A stretch of DNA of 59,954 nt from Mycolicibacterium cosmeticum (GTDB taxonomy: Bacteria > Actinomycetota > Actinomycetes > Mycobacteriales > Mycobacteriaceae). The DNA lies in assembly GCA_016197365.1 (NCBI GenBank), contig JACPVS010000001.1:1-59954 (forward strand). The letters run 5' to 3'. The position numbers and the translations under genes were made by a program. Shown here one piece after another: positions 17,078-27,301 of the stretch (position 1 is its first letter; each line of letters opens with the position of its first letter). Below the pieces are notes generated by a model that was given only the letters and a program-made list of their open reading frames with translations, did not search any database and was not told where the DNA came from.

Positions 17078-17848
17078 GTGTGCTGCGGAGGCCCTTTCGA
17101 TCCAGGATCGACGAAGCGGCGTGACGTGCTGCGCTATGCGATGGCAGCGCCGGCGCTGATCGCTTTGTCCGGTGCGCCCACCGCGCACGCTGCCTCCAAC
17201 GTGGCGGGCCGGATCGTCTTCCTCGACCCCGGTCACAACGGGGCCAATGATGCCTCGATCGTCCGGCAGGTAACCGACGGACGTGGGTCGACGAAGGAAT
17301 GCCAGACGTCCGGCACCACCACCGACGCCGGATATCCCGAGCACACCTTCAACTGGGACACCGTGCTGCGCATCCGTGCCGAACTCGGCCAACTGGGTGT
17401 CCGGACAGGACTGTCCCGCAGCAATGACAACGCCTTGGGTCCATGCGTCGATCAGCGTGCGGCGATGGCCAATTCGGCGCACCCCGACGCGATCGTCAGC
17501 ATCCACGCCGACGGCGGTCCGCGGCAGGGCCGCGGATTTCACGTGAACTATTCGGACCCACCGTTGAATGCGGCGCAGGCCGGCCCGGCGCGCCGACTGG
17601 CGCAGGTGATGCGCGATGAACTGATGGCCTGCGGCATGCAGCCATCGACCTACCGCGGCACCGACGGGCTGTACGGCCGATCCGACCTCGCCGGTCTGAA
17701 TCTGGCGCAGTACCCGTCGATCCTGATCGAGATGGGCAACATGCGCAACCCGGACGACGCGGCGGGTCTGACGGACCCCGGCACGCGGGCCCGGCTCGCG
17801 CAGGCCGTAACTCGCGGAATCGCAGGCTATCTGCAACTACTCACCTGA
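17078..17848 (+). CDS. N-acetylmuramoyl-L-alanine amidase (Amidase_3), Tat-exported
   Basis: This encodes 256 residues very like M. tuberculosis Rv3717. Zinc ligands lie in FLDPGHNG (His53), YPEHTFNW and SIHADGG, with the catalytic Glu in ILIEMGN. It cleaves the bond between MurNAc and L-Ala in peptidoglycan. The N-terminus holds a twin-arginine-type signal (TKRRDVLRYAMAAPALIALSG..AHA). The GTG start is supported by TACGGT at 17066-17071, exactly six bases upstream, the layout of a leaderless transcript. It is not in an operon with its neighbours. Confidence 0.9.
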   Translation: MCCGGPFDPGSTKRRDVLRYAMAAPALIALSGAPTAHAASNVAGRIVFLDPGHNGANDASIVRQVTDGRGSTKECQTSGTTTDAGYPEHTFNWDTVLRIRAELGQLGVRTGLSRSNDNALGPCVDQRAAMANSAHPDAIVSIHADGGPRQGRGFHVNYSDPPLNAAQAGPARRLAQVMRDELMACGMQPSTYRGTDGLYGRSDLAGLNLAQYPSILIEMGNMRNPDDAAGLTDPGTRARLAQAVTRGIAGYLQLLT

Positions 17849-17862
17849 GCGACGCCCGAATC

Positions 17863-17880
17863 TGGCAACTCGAGTTGCCA
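17863..17880. promoter_or_regulatory. 18-bp perfect palindrome between the amidase and peptide-importer genes
   Basis: TGGCAACTCGAGTTGCCA reads the same on both strands. It begins 15 bp after the amidase stop and ends 98 bp before the importer's first gene. It could be a repressor site for the importer operon, or a short 7-bp stem terminator for the amidase. The perfect symmetry through the centre favours a protein-binding site. Confidence 0.5.
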
Positions 17881-17977
17881 ACGCAAGGATTTCCTCAAAG
17901 ATGGTCCACAGCCCGTTGGCTAGGCGTACAGCTTATGGACATCGAGTGGACAGCCAGGGCAAGCGAGGGGGAGTGGG

Positions 17978-19618
17978 ATGAGCAGGCTGCGCAGAGCGAC
18001 CACCATCGGTGTCGCGGTCGCATTGACGGCGTTTGGAGTGGCATCGTGCGGGGAGGACTCGTCGGGCGGTGGGAGCAGTGGCGGTGAACTCAACATCTCG
18101 ATGACGTCGTTCCCCGACTACGTCGATCCCCAGCTCTCCTACACCGTCGAGGGCTGGGAAGTGCTGTACAACGTCTACACACCGCTACTGACGTACAAAC
18201 ACGCCAAAGGTGCGGACGGCACCAAAGTGGTACCCGGGCTGGCCAAGGCCATGCCGGAGGTCTCGCCGGACGGTAAGACCTACAAGCTGACCCTGCGGCC
18301 CGATATGAAGTACTCCGACGGCACACCCATCAAGGCCTCCGACTTCGCGTACGCCATCCAGCGACTGTTCAAGGCCGATTCCGGTGGCTCGGTGTTCTAC
18401 AAGCCGATCGTCGGCGCCGCCGAGTACGCCGACGGCAAGGCCGACAAGATCAGCGGGATCTCCACCGATGACGCCAGCGGCGACATCACCATCGTGTTGA
18501 CCGAGCCCAACGGCACCTTCGACAACATCCTGGCGTTGCCGTTCGCCGCCCCGGTCCCGCCGAGCACGCCGCTGGACAAGGACGCCACCAACAATCCGCC
18601 GGCATCCAGTGGACCGTTCAAGATCACGAAAGTCGAAGCGCCGCAGACCATGACGCTGGAGCGCAACCCGAATTTCAGCACGGTGAAGGCGGCGGGCGCC
18701 GACGAGGTGGCCGACGCGCAGGTCGACAAGATCACGGTCACCCAGAACAAGAGCAACTCGGCGCAGGTCACCGGGGTCGAACAGAACACCATCGACTTCA
18801 TGGCCGACCCACCCGACGCCGACCGGCTGGCGGAGGTGAAGTCAAAGTTCGGCAACCGGTTCCGGTTGGAGGATTCGATCAACACCTACTACTTCTGGAT
18901 GAACAACCAGACGGCCCCGTTCAACGACATCCGCGTCCGGCAGGCCATCAACTACGCGATCGATCCGGAGGCACTGAACCGCGTGTTCGGCGGACGGTTG
19001 CATCCGACGCAGCAGATCCTGCCGCCGGGCATGCCCGGCTACCAGGAATACAAACTGTACCCCGGACCTGACCTCAATAAAGCGAAACAGCTTATCGCCG
19101 AGGCGAATCCGGCCGACAAGAACATCACGGTGTGGACCGATGACGAGCCGGACCGTAAGCGCATCGGCGAGTACTACCATGACGTGCTCACCCAGCTGGG
19201 GTTCAATGCGACGTTGAAGGTGATCGCCGGTGACGTCTACTGGGCCACCATCGGCAACCAGTCGACACCGGATATCGACACCGGATTCGCCGACTGGTTC
19301 CAGGACTTCCCGCACCCGGATGACTTCTTCCGCCCGCTGCTCAACGGGGAGAGCATTTTGCCGACCAACGGCAACAACTTCTCCAGGGTCAGCATCCCCG
19401 AACTGGATGCGAAGATGAACGAGCTTCGCACCCAGCAGATGTCGGACGACCTCAAAAAGCAGTATGCCGACCTGGACCGCAAGTACATGGAGCAGGCGGT
19501 TTGGGCGCCGTACGGTAACGAGGAGTTCGCGACCTTCGTCTCGGATCGCATCGACTTCGACAAAACCGTCCCGCATCTCCTGTTCAACCAGGACTGGTCC
19601 GCGCTGGCGCTCAAGTAG
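17978..19618 (+). CDS. Peptide ABC transporter substrate-binding lipoprotein (family 5)
   Basis: This encodes 546 residues of the DppA/OppA family. The lipobox GVASC puts the lipidated Cys at 24 after a short signal peptide. The SBP_bac_5 features follow: GLAKAMPEVSPDGKTYKLTLR, KYSDGTPIKASDF and YYFWMNNQTAPFNDIRVRQAINYAID. It captures peptides or similar solutes outside the membrane and passes them to the two permeases encoded next. A strong GGGGAG Shine-Dalgarno precedes ATG 17978. It is the first gene of a tight five-gene operon with no gaps. Confidence 0.93.
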   Translation: MSRLRRATTIGVAVALTAFGVASCGEDSSGGGSSGGELNISMTSFPDYVDPQLSYTVEGWEVLYNVYTPLLTYKHAKGADGTKVVPGLAKAMPEVSPDGKTYKLTLRPDMKYSDGTPIKASDFAYAIQRLFKADSGGSVFYKPIVGAAEYADGKADKISGISTDDASGDITIVLTEPNGTFDNILALPFAAPVPPSTPLDKDATNNPPASSGPFKITKVEAPQTMTLERNPNFSTVKAAGADEVADAQVDKITVTQNKSNSAQVTGVEQNTIDFMADPPDADRLAEVKSKFGNRFRLEDSINTYYFWMNNQTAPFNDIRVRQAINYAIDPEALNRVFGGRLHPTQQILPPGMPGYQEYKLYPGPDLNKAKQLIAEANPADKNITVWTDDEPDRKRIGEYYHDVLTQLGFNATLKVIAGDVYWATIGNQSTPDIDTGFADWFQDFPHPDDFFRPLLNGESILPTNGNNFSRVSIPELDAKMNELRTQQMSDDLKKQYADLDRKYMEQAVWAPYGNEEFATFVSDRIDFDKTVPHLLFNQDWSALALK

Positions 19619-20662
19619 ATGAGCGCCCCGGGTTCGATCGGGGGCATCGAGGCACCGGGTGAACCCGTGCTGCCCGTCGGCGTCCCCGCCGCCCAGATCA
19701 GGGGTCGCAGCCCGTGGTATCTGGCGTGGATACGATTGCGGCGCAACCGCACCGGGCTGGCCTTCGGCGTATTGTTCCTGGTGATCGTGCTGGCATGTCT
19801 GGCGGCGCCGCTGTGGTCCGAGCACGTCGCGCAGACCGGTCCCAACGAGAACCACATCACCGACAAGGTGCTCATCGACGGCGAGCAGACCGATGTGGTG
19901 TCGGCCGACGGCACACCCATCGGCCCCGGGCTACACGGTCGCTACCTGCTGGGCGCCGACCAGAACGGCCGAGATGTGATGGTGCGTCTGCTCTATGGCG
20001 GTCGCACGTCCATCTTCATCGGTGTCGCGGCGGCCGTCGTCACCACGGTGCTCGCGGTCCTGGTGGGTCTGTTGTGCGGCTACTACCGAGGCTGGATCGA
20101 CGCGGTGCTGTCCCGTGCCATGGACGTGGTGTGGGCATTCCCGGTGTTGCTGCTGGGTATCGCGCTGGGCACCGCACTGGCCTTGGGCGGATTGAAGATC
20201 GGGTCGGTGGTGATCGCCGGTGACTCGCTGTGGATCCCGATCCTGATCATCGGTCTGGTGTACGTGCCCTACATGGCGCGGCCCATCCGCGGTGAGGTCC
20301 TCGCACTGCGGGAAAAGGAATTCGTCGAAGCCGCGGTGTCCCAGGGCATGGGCCCGCTGCGGATCATGTTCTCCGAATTGCTGCCCAACACGGTGTCCAC
20401 GGTCATCGTGTTCTTCACCCTCAACATCGCCAACAACATGCTGCTGGAATCCGCCCTGTCCTTCCTCGGCGCCGGGGTGCGCGCACCCAACGCGTCGTGG
20501 GGCACGATGATCGCCGACGGCTACCAGACCATCTACACCGCGCCGCACCTGACCATCGTGCCCGGCGCGATGATCGTGCTGACGGTGTTGTCGCTCAACG
20601 TCTTCGGTGACGGCCTGCGCGACGCGCTCGACCCACGGGCGAAGATTCGGATGGAGCACTAG
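19619..20662 (+). CDS. Peptide ABC transporter permease (DppC/OppC type)
   Basis: This encodes 347 residues. A cytosolic N-terminus with IRGRSPWYLAWIRLRRNRTGLAFG precedes the first helix, and a periplasmic loop (DQNGRDVMVRLLYGGRTSIFIG) is typical of DppC. About six helices follow, with the EAA loop (EFVEAAVSQGMGPLRIMFSELLPN) that docks to the ATPase. The ATG touches the stop codon of the binding-protein gene. Notably the DppC-type permease precedes the DppB-type one, the reverse of E. coli dpp. Confidence 0.92.
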   Translation: MSAPGSIGGIEAPGEPVLPVGVPAAQIRGRSPWYLAWIRLRRNRTGLAFGVLFLVIVLACLAAPLWSEHVAQTGPNENHITDKVLIDGEQTDVVSADGTPIGPGLHGRYLLGADQNGRDVMVRLLYGGRTSIFIGVAAAVVTTVLAVLVGLLCGYYRGWIDAVLSRAMDVVWAFPVLLLGIALGTALALGGLKIGSVVIAGDSLWIPILIIGLVYVPYMARPIRGEVLALREKEFVEAAVSQGMGPLRIMFSELLPNTVSTVIVFFTLNIANNMLLESALSFLGAGVRAPNASWGTMIADGYQTIYTAPHLTIVPGAMIVLTVLSLNVFGDGLRDALDPRAKIRMEH

Positions 20663-20664
20663 AC

Positions 20665-21623
20665 ATGCTCCGATTCGTCGTCCGCCGGTTAGCAGGCATG
20701 GTCGCGGTGCTGTTTGCCATCACCGTCCTGATCTTCATCATCTTCAACGTCATTCCCAACTCGAACCCCGCGGTGCGGATCGCAGGCAAGAACGCCGACC
20801 CGGAGCTGATCGCCAGGGTCAGCGCGGATCTCGGTCTGGATCAATCGCTTCCGGTGCAGTACGCGACCATGATGCGCAAGATCTTCACCGGCGAACTCAC
20901 GTCGTATGCCAGCTCGCAGAACGTCGTCGAACAAATCTGGAAGGGCGCGCCCGCCACCTTCTCGCTGTGCGTCGGCGCCGCGGTGCTGTGGATGGTGCTG
21001 GCCGTCGTGTTCGGCTATCTCTCGGCGGTGCATTCGGGCAAGTTCACCGACCGCCTGCTGTCGATCCTGGCATTGACCGGCATCTCCATGCCGGTGTTCT
21101 GGCTGGCGGCAATCCTGCTGTACTACTTGAGCTTCAAGGCGCAACTGTTCCCCACGGGCAGCTATGTGCCGCTGACCAAGAATCCGGCGCAGTGGGCGTA
21201 TCACCTGATCTTGCCGTGGATCACCCTCGCGGTGCTCTACGTCGGGTTCTACAGTCGGGTGCTGCGCGCCAACATGCTCGACGTGATGAACGAGGACTAC
21301 GTGCGCACCGCGCGGGCCAAGGGAATCAGTGAGCGGCAGGTACGCCTGCGCCACGTGCTGCGCAATTCGATGATCCCGGTGGTGACGCTGTTCGGCCTGG
21401 ACTTCGGTGCCGTGGTCGGCGGCGGGGCCATTCTCACCGAGACGGTGTTCAATCTGAACGGCGTCGGCCTGTACGCCGGCCAGGCCATCGGCTCCCTGGA
21501 CCTGCCGCCGCTGATGGGTGTGACGATGTTCGGCGCCTTCTTCATCGTGTTGTTCAACACCGTCGTCGACGTGCTGTACGCGTTCCTCGATCCACGGATA
21601 CGGCTCGGAGAGGCGGCACCGGC

Positions 21624-21627
<4 letters not shown>
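20665..21627 (+). CDS. Peptide ABC transporter permease (DppB/OppB type)
   Basis: This encodes 320 residues with six predicted helices. It begins MLRFVVRRLAGMVAVLFAITVLIFI, the characteristic DppB N-terminus, and contains the EAA loop DYVRTARAKGISERQVRLRHVLRNSMIPV. It pairs with the preceding permease to form the channel. It starts two bases after the previous stop and its own stop overlaps the next gene by four bases (ATGA). Confidence 0.92.
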
Positions 21628-22621
<994 letters not shown>

Positions 22622-22625
<4 letters not shown>

Positions 22626-23617
22626 GCCCCCTCCTCGAGGTCACCGACCTCGTCAAACACTTCCCGATCAAATCGGGGGTCATCGTCGACCGGGAGATCG
22701 GTCGCGTCCGCGCCGTCGACGGGGTCAGCCTGACCCTCGACGAGGGGGAGACCCTGGGCCTGGTCGGTGAATCCGGCTGCGGAAAGTCGACGCTGTGCCG
22801 GGTCATCATGCAACTGACCAAGCCGACCTCGGGTTCGGTGCGTTTCGACGGCGTCGAACTGGTCGGCAAGAGTCCGCGCGAACTGCGCAGCATGCGCCGC
22901 CAGATCCAGATGATCTTCCAGGATCCGTACGCCTCATTGAACCCACGCAAACGCATCGTCCAGATCATCGGCGACCCGATGGAATTGCACGGGCTGGCCT
23001 CGGGGCGGGAGGTGCGCTCGCGGGTGCAGGACCTGCTCGACCGGGTCGGGCTGCGACCCGAACACGCCGACCGCTTCCCGCACGAGTTCTCCGGTGGCCA
23101 GCGTCAGCGCATCGGGATCGCCAGGGCTCTGGCGCTGCGGCCGAAGCTGATCATCGCCGACGAGCCGGTCTCGGCGCTGGATGTGTCGGTGCAGGCGCAG
23201 ATCGTCAACCTGCTGAAAGACCTGCAGGACGAGTTCGGGTTGTCCTACCTGTTCGTCGCGCACGACCTGGGCGTGGTCCGGCACGTCTCGAACCGGGTCG
23301 CGGTGATGTATCTGGGCAAGGTCGTCGAGAGTGCGCGGGCCGCGAATCTGTACCAACACCCGCTGCACCCGTATTCCAACGCCCTGCTGTCGGCGGTGCC
23401 GGTCCCCGATCCGCGGCGTAATGCGGCCCGCGAGCGGGTGGTGCTCGACGGCGACGTGCCCAGCCCCATCGATCCGCCCGCCGGCTGCCGCTTCCACACC
23501 CGTTGTCCCTGGTCGACCGGGATTTGCGAGACGGATGAGCCTGCGCTCGTCGAGCACACCGCGGCGGCCGAAGTCGCGCACGTCGCGGCCTGCCACCACC
23601 CTCGCAACCTCGACTGA
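22622..23617 (+). CDS. Peptide ABC transporter ATPase (DppF/OppF type)
   Basis: This encodes 331 residues from GTG 22622, which overlaps the preceding stop. Walker A is [10 protein letters not shown], the Q-loop is in [16 protein letters not shown], the signature is [15 protein letters not shown] and Walker B is [12 protein letters not shown]. The C-terminal Cys motif ([14 protein letters not shown]) is again present. It is the last gene of the operon; the next gene has its own promoter. An earlier frame start lies inside the DppD gene and was rejected. Confidence 0.93.
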
Positions 23618-23652
23618 GGGCCTCTGCCTGCACCGATGCGATTGCGCACAAT

Positions 23653-23682
23653 TTGAGCGGCAGCGACACGCCCGGTTATGAT
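23653..23682 (+). promoter_or_regulatory. SigA-like promoter for the M15-like secreted protein
   Basis: TTGAGC (23653-23658) and TATGAT (23677-23682) are separated by 18 bp. The -10 ends 50 bp before ATG 23733. This is the best promoter match in the gap after the importer operon. Confidence 0.5.
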
Positions 23683-23732
23683 CACGAAGTTGTAACAACC
23701 AGTGCACGGTCAGATATCGGAAGTTGCTGCGT

Positions 23733-24449
23733 ATGCCTCGTCTCGGTCGTAATGTGCTGTCGGTGAGCCGACACGCATTAGCCCGTCAGCGGCGCGTTCG
23801 GCCCACGGTTGCCATGGTTGCGCTGGTGGTGCCTGCCGCCATCCTGGCCGCGGCCTCGGGTGACGTGTATCCACTGGCCGCCCCTCGCGCCGCTGAGCCG
23901 ATGGTCGGTGACGTCGTCACCGTCGCTGACAGCGCGCCCTACGGCCTGGAAGTGGTCGCCGCACCCGCGGTGTTCTCGTCCGCCCCCACCGTCGCGCAGC
24001 CCCAGGTGAGTTTTGCCGCCGCGCAGACCGGCACCGCGTCGCGCTGGCGGCTGGACACCCGGCCACTGATGCTGCCCGTCGGCCTCGCGCCCGAGCGGGG
24101 GCTGCAGGTCCGCACCATTCTTGTCTCGCGCACCATCAGCGCGACGTTCCCGGAGATCCACAGCATCGGCGGCGTCCGGCCCGACGCCCTGCGCTGGCAT
24201 CCCGACGGTCTGGCGCTCGACGTGATGATCCCGAACCCCGGTTCGGCCTCGGGCGTCGCGCTGGGCAACGAGATCGTCTCGTTCGTGCTGAAGAACGCGG
24301 CCCGGTTCGGTATCCAGGACGCCATCTGGCGCGGCGTCTACTACACCCCGGGTGGCGCGCAGCGCGGTGGCTACGGCCATTTCGACCATGTTCACGTGAC
24401 CACCACCGGCGGCGGCTATCCGACCGGTAGTGAGATCTACCCCCGCTGA
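23733..24449 (+). CDS. Exported protein with M15-peptidase-like metal site
   Basis: This encodes 238 residues. A basic N-terminus and a hydrophobic segment (TVAMVALVVPAAILAAASG) suggest export or a membrane anchor. The C-terminal 120 or so residues contain RWHPDGLALDVMIPN and YGHFDHVHVTT, spaced like the H-D...HxH zinc site of M15-type D-Ala-D-Ala/endolysin peptidases. Several mycobacterial proteins share this C-terminal domain (ARB_07466-like). It may act on the cell wall; activity is inferred. The ATG at 23733 was chosen over a TTG at 23724. Confidence 0.75.
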   Translation: MPRLGRNVLSVSRHALARQRRVRPTVAMVALVVPAAILAAASGDVYPLAAPRAAEPMVGDVVTVADSAPYGLEVVAAPAVFSSAPTVAQPQVSFAAAQTGTASRWRLDTRPLMLPVGLAPERGLQVRTILVSRTISATFPEIHSIGGVRPDALRWHPDGLALDVMIPNPGSASGVALGNEIVSFVLKNAARFGIQDAIWRGVYYTPGGAQRGGYGHFDHVHVTTTGGGYPTGSEIYPR

Positions 24450-24496
24450 CAGGCTTTCGGTGCCCATGAAGCGCCGCCATCGCGCATATTGATCGC

Positions 24497-26338
24497 GTGG
24501 CTGATGTTCGAGTTGATTCCGCACCGCGCCTGATCTGGCGCAGCCTGGGCATGCTCCGTGCGGTCCGCGGTCTCATCGGGTTCTCGCTGCTGCTCGGTGT
24601 GGTCTCCTCGTCGCTTCCCTACGTCTCTGCCGCAGCGTTCGGGCCGATGATGCAAGTGGTCGCGGACGCCGGCCACAATGGCAACCTGACCGGGGTATGG
24701 GATCTGCGCGGGCCGCTGGTGGCCCGCGAGGACGGGCTACTGCATTCGGTGGCCGGGTCGGTGCCGTTCGCGGTGTTGCTGGCCACCTGGGCGGTGTCGC
24801 TCGTGCTCACCCAGTTGATGTATTTCGTCAACGGCTGGGTGGGGGCCAGGGTCGAACGGATCCTGGTGGTCGACATCCGGCAGCGGGTGCACGACCACCT
24901 CCAGACGCTGTCGATGGACTTCTTCGCCCGCTCGCGTACCGGTGAGTTGATTCAACGGGTCACCGCCGAATCCTCGGGCGTGGAGCGGCTGCTCACCGGA
25001 TGTCTGATGCCGCCTCTGATCGACAGCGTCGTGCTGCTGGCGGCCGTCGGCTATCTGGCGATCATCTGCTGGCAGATGACGGTGGCCGCGCTCGTGCTCA
25101 CCCCGCTGGCGCTGCTCACGTTGCGTTTCGCGGGCGCGCGCGTCCAGTCGGCGGTCCACAAGGAGATGGTCGCCGACCGCGCCATGTCCACCGAGTTGGA
25201 GCAGACGGTCAGCGGGATCTCCGAGATCCAGATGTTCAATGCGGAGTCCTTGCGCAGCAAGCGGTTTCGCAAAGTTTCCGAAAGCGCGGCCAAAGCCGGC
25301 GCGTCGTCGGTGGCGTGGATGCAGGCCACCGCCAACGGATCTCAGATCTTCGTCGCGCTCAGCACCGTCGTGGTGCTGCTCGTGGGGATCGGGTTCAGCG
25401 ACCACTTCGGGCTGACCTTCGCCGGACTGCTGGTGTTCGCGGGCATGGTCCCGACGATGTTCGGTGCGGCGCAACGGGTCATGGGCGCCTACACGACGTA
25501 CAAATCCGTGGCGCCCAACGCCTCGTCGACCTACGAACTGCTCGACACCCGCCCGTCGGTGCTCGAGATTCCCGGCGCCACCGAACTCGGCGAAATATCG
25601 GGAAACCTGGTGTTCGACGACGTCACGTTCGGCTACACGCCCGAGCATGCGGTGCTGGACGGGCTGTCGTTCACCGTCGCCGACGGCGAGACCGTCGCAC
25701 TGGTCGGTGGGATCGGTTCGGGCAAGTCGACGGTCTTCAATCTGCTGCTGAGATTCCTGGATCCCCAACGTGGACGCATCACGCTCGACGGTCGGGACAT
25801 CTCGACCGTCACCATCGCGTCGTTGCGCGAGCAGGTGTCCAAGCTCGCCCAGTTCCCGTTCTTCACCAAGGACACCATCCGGGCGAATCTCCGGCTGGCT
25901 CGCCCGGACGCCACCGACGCCGAGATCGAGGCGGCCTGCACCCAGGCGCACATCCACTCGGTGATCACCGACCCCGTGAAGATGTTCGACGGCTACGACA
26001 CGGTGATCGACGTCCAGGTCCCTTCCGGCGGCCAGAAGCGACTCATCGCACTCGCGCGGTGCCTGCTGCGCAGACCCGAGGTGCTGCTGCTGGACGAGCC
26101 GACCGAGAACCTCGACGCCGATCAGCGGGCCCGGTTGACCGGGGTGATCCGCGGCTACGCGAAGGACCGCACGTGCCTGGTGATCAGCCACGATATGGAT
26201 TTCATCGCCGCCGTCGCCGACCGGATCCTGGTGCTGGAAGGCGGTCGGATCGCCCAGTCCGGCGACCACCACTCGCTGATCGCGCAAGGGGGCCTGTACA
26301 AGCGGTTGTACGAGGCGCAGAACACCGAGGCGGGCTGA
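24497..26338 (+). CDS. ABC exporter, fused membrane and ATPase domains
   Basis: This encodes 613 residues. An N-terminal type-1 exporter domain with six helices (about 20-330) is followed by an ATPase. Walker A is GGIGSGKST and Walker B is VLLLDEPTENLD with the catalytic Glu. The signature is PSGGQ where LSGGQ is usual, so the leading Leu is replaced. It would work as a homodimer, exporting a lipid, peptide or drug; the substrate is unknown. GTG 24497 is used, with ATATT-like -10 sequence very close upstream. It stands alone between the M15-like gene and the GH16 gene. Confidence 0.88.
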   Translation: MADVRVDSAPRLIWRSLGMLRAVRGLIGFSLLLGVVSSSLPYVSAAAFGPMMQVVADAGHNGNLTGVWDLRGPLVAREDGLLHSVAGSVPFAVLLATWAVSLVLTQLMYFVNGWVGARVERILVVDIRQRVHDHLQTLSMDFFARSRTGELIQRVTAESSGVERLLTGCLMPPLIDSVVLLAAVGYLAIICWQMTVAALVLTPLALLTLRFAGARVQSAVHKEMVADRAMSTELEQTVSGISEIQMFNAESLRSKRFRKVSESAAKAGASSVAWMQATANGSQIFVALSTVVVLLVGIGFSDHFGLTFAGLLVFAGMVPTMFGAAQRVMGAYTTYKSVAPNASSTYELLDTRPSVLEIPGATELGEISGNLVFDDVTFGYTPEHAVLDGLSFTVADGETVALVGGIGSGKSTVFNLLLRFLDPQRGRITLDGRDISTVTIASLREQVSKLAQFPFFTKDTIRANLRLARPDATDAEIEAACTQAHIHSVITDPVKMFDGYDTVIDVQVPSGGQKRLIALARCLLRRPEVLLLDEPTENLDADQRARLTGVIRGYAKDRTCLVISHDMDFIAAVADRILVLEGGRIAQSGDHHSLIAQGGLYKRLYEAQNTEAG

Positions 26339-26413
26339 CAGCCGGCTGTCAGTTAACGGAACGCGAACGTACGTTGAACGCCCGCGGTCACCTCCATCGT
26401 CTAAGGTTCTGCT

Positions 26414-27301
26414 GTGCCTGAGATGGATCGCCGCAAGGTGATGATGATGATGGGTCTCGGCGCGGCCGCGGCCGCGCTGCCCACCCAGACCGCCCACGCC
26501 GAGCCGCTTCCGGGTGACCTCGGGCCGGTTCCGGGCCCCGGCCCGGCAGCCCCGGGGGCGCCCGCGCCGGCAGCGGCTGCACCCGTGTTCCTGTTCCAGG
26601 ACGAATTCAACGGTCCGGCCGGTACGCCGCCGGACCCGGCGTGGTGGTTCATCGTGCCCGCCCGCGAGGTCATCCGGAACCCAGTCGAGTGGGACCAGCC
26701 CTTCAACATGGGCCGCTACGTCACCGACCAGGAGCACGTGTTCCAGGACGGCAAGGGCAATCTGGTCATCCGTGCCACCCGTGGGCCCGGCAACAACATC
26801 CAGGAGAAGTACGCCGGCGCCAAGATCATCGGCAACTGGCGCGGTGGGGTCGGCACCACGTGGGAGGCTCGGGTCAAGCTCAACTGCCTGACCGACGGCG
26901 CCTGGCCCGCGTTCTGGCTGCTGAACGACGACCCGGTCCGCGGCGGCGAGGTCGACCTGGTCGAGTGGTACGGCAACCGGGACTGGCCGTCGGGCACCAC
27001 CGTGCACGCCCGGCTGGACGGCACGTCGTTCGCCACCAACCCGCACCCGATCGACAGCGGCTGGCACACCTGGCGGATGACGTGGCAGCCGAGCGGTCTG
27101 TACTTCTGGAAGGACTACGCGCCCGGTATGGAGCCGTACTTCACGGTGCCGGCCAACTCGCTGGACGACTGGCCGTTCAACGATCCCGGCTACACGCTGG
27201 CGCCGGTGTTCAACATCGCGGTCGGCGGCTCCGGCGGGCGCGAGCCGGCCAAGGGTAACTACCCGGCCGAAATGCTGATCGACTGGATTCGCGTCTTCTA
27301 G
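26414..27301 (+). CDS. Secreted glycoside hydrolase family 16 protein (Rv0315-like)
   Basis: This encodes 295 residues with a Tat-like signal (MDRRKVMMMMGLGAAAAALPTQTAHA), a Pro/Ala linker and a GH16 domain. The catalytic motif EVDLVEW has Glu179 as nucleophile and Glu184 as acid/base. It closely resembles M. tuberculosis Rv0315, a beta-1,3-glucanase-like antigen. It would cut beta-1,3-linked glucans outside the cell. TAAGGT at 26402-26407, six bases before the GTG, supports a leaderless start. Its TAG stop overlaps the convergent LysR stop within the palindrome CTAG. Confidence 0.9.
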   Translation: MPEMDRRKVMMMMGLGAAAAALPTQTAHAEPLPGDLGPVPGPGPAAPGAPAPAAAAPVFLFQDEFNGPAGTPPDPAWWFIVPAREVIRNPVEWDQPFNMGRYVTDQEHVFQDGKGNLVIRATRGPGNNIQEKYAGAKIIGNWRGGVGTTWEARVKLNCLTDGAWPAFWLLNDDPVRGGEVDLVEWYGNRDWPSGTTVHARLDGTSFATNPHPIDSGWHTWRMTWQPSGLYFWKDYAPGMEPYFTVPANSLDDWPFNDPGYTLAPVFNIAVGGSGGREPAKGNYPAEMLIDWIRVF

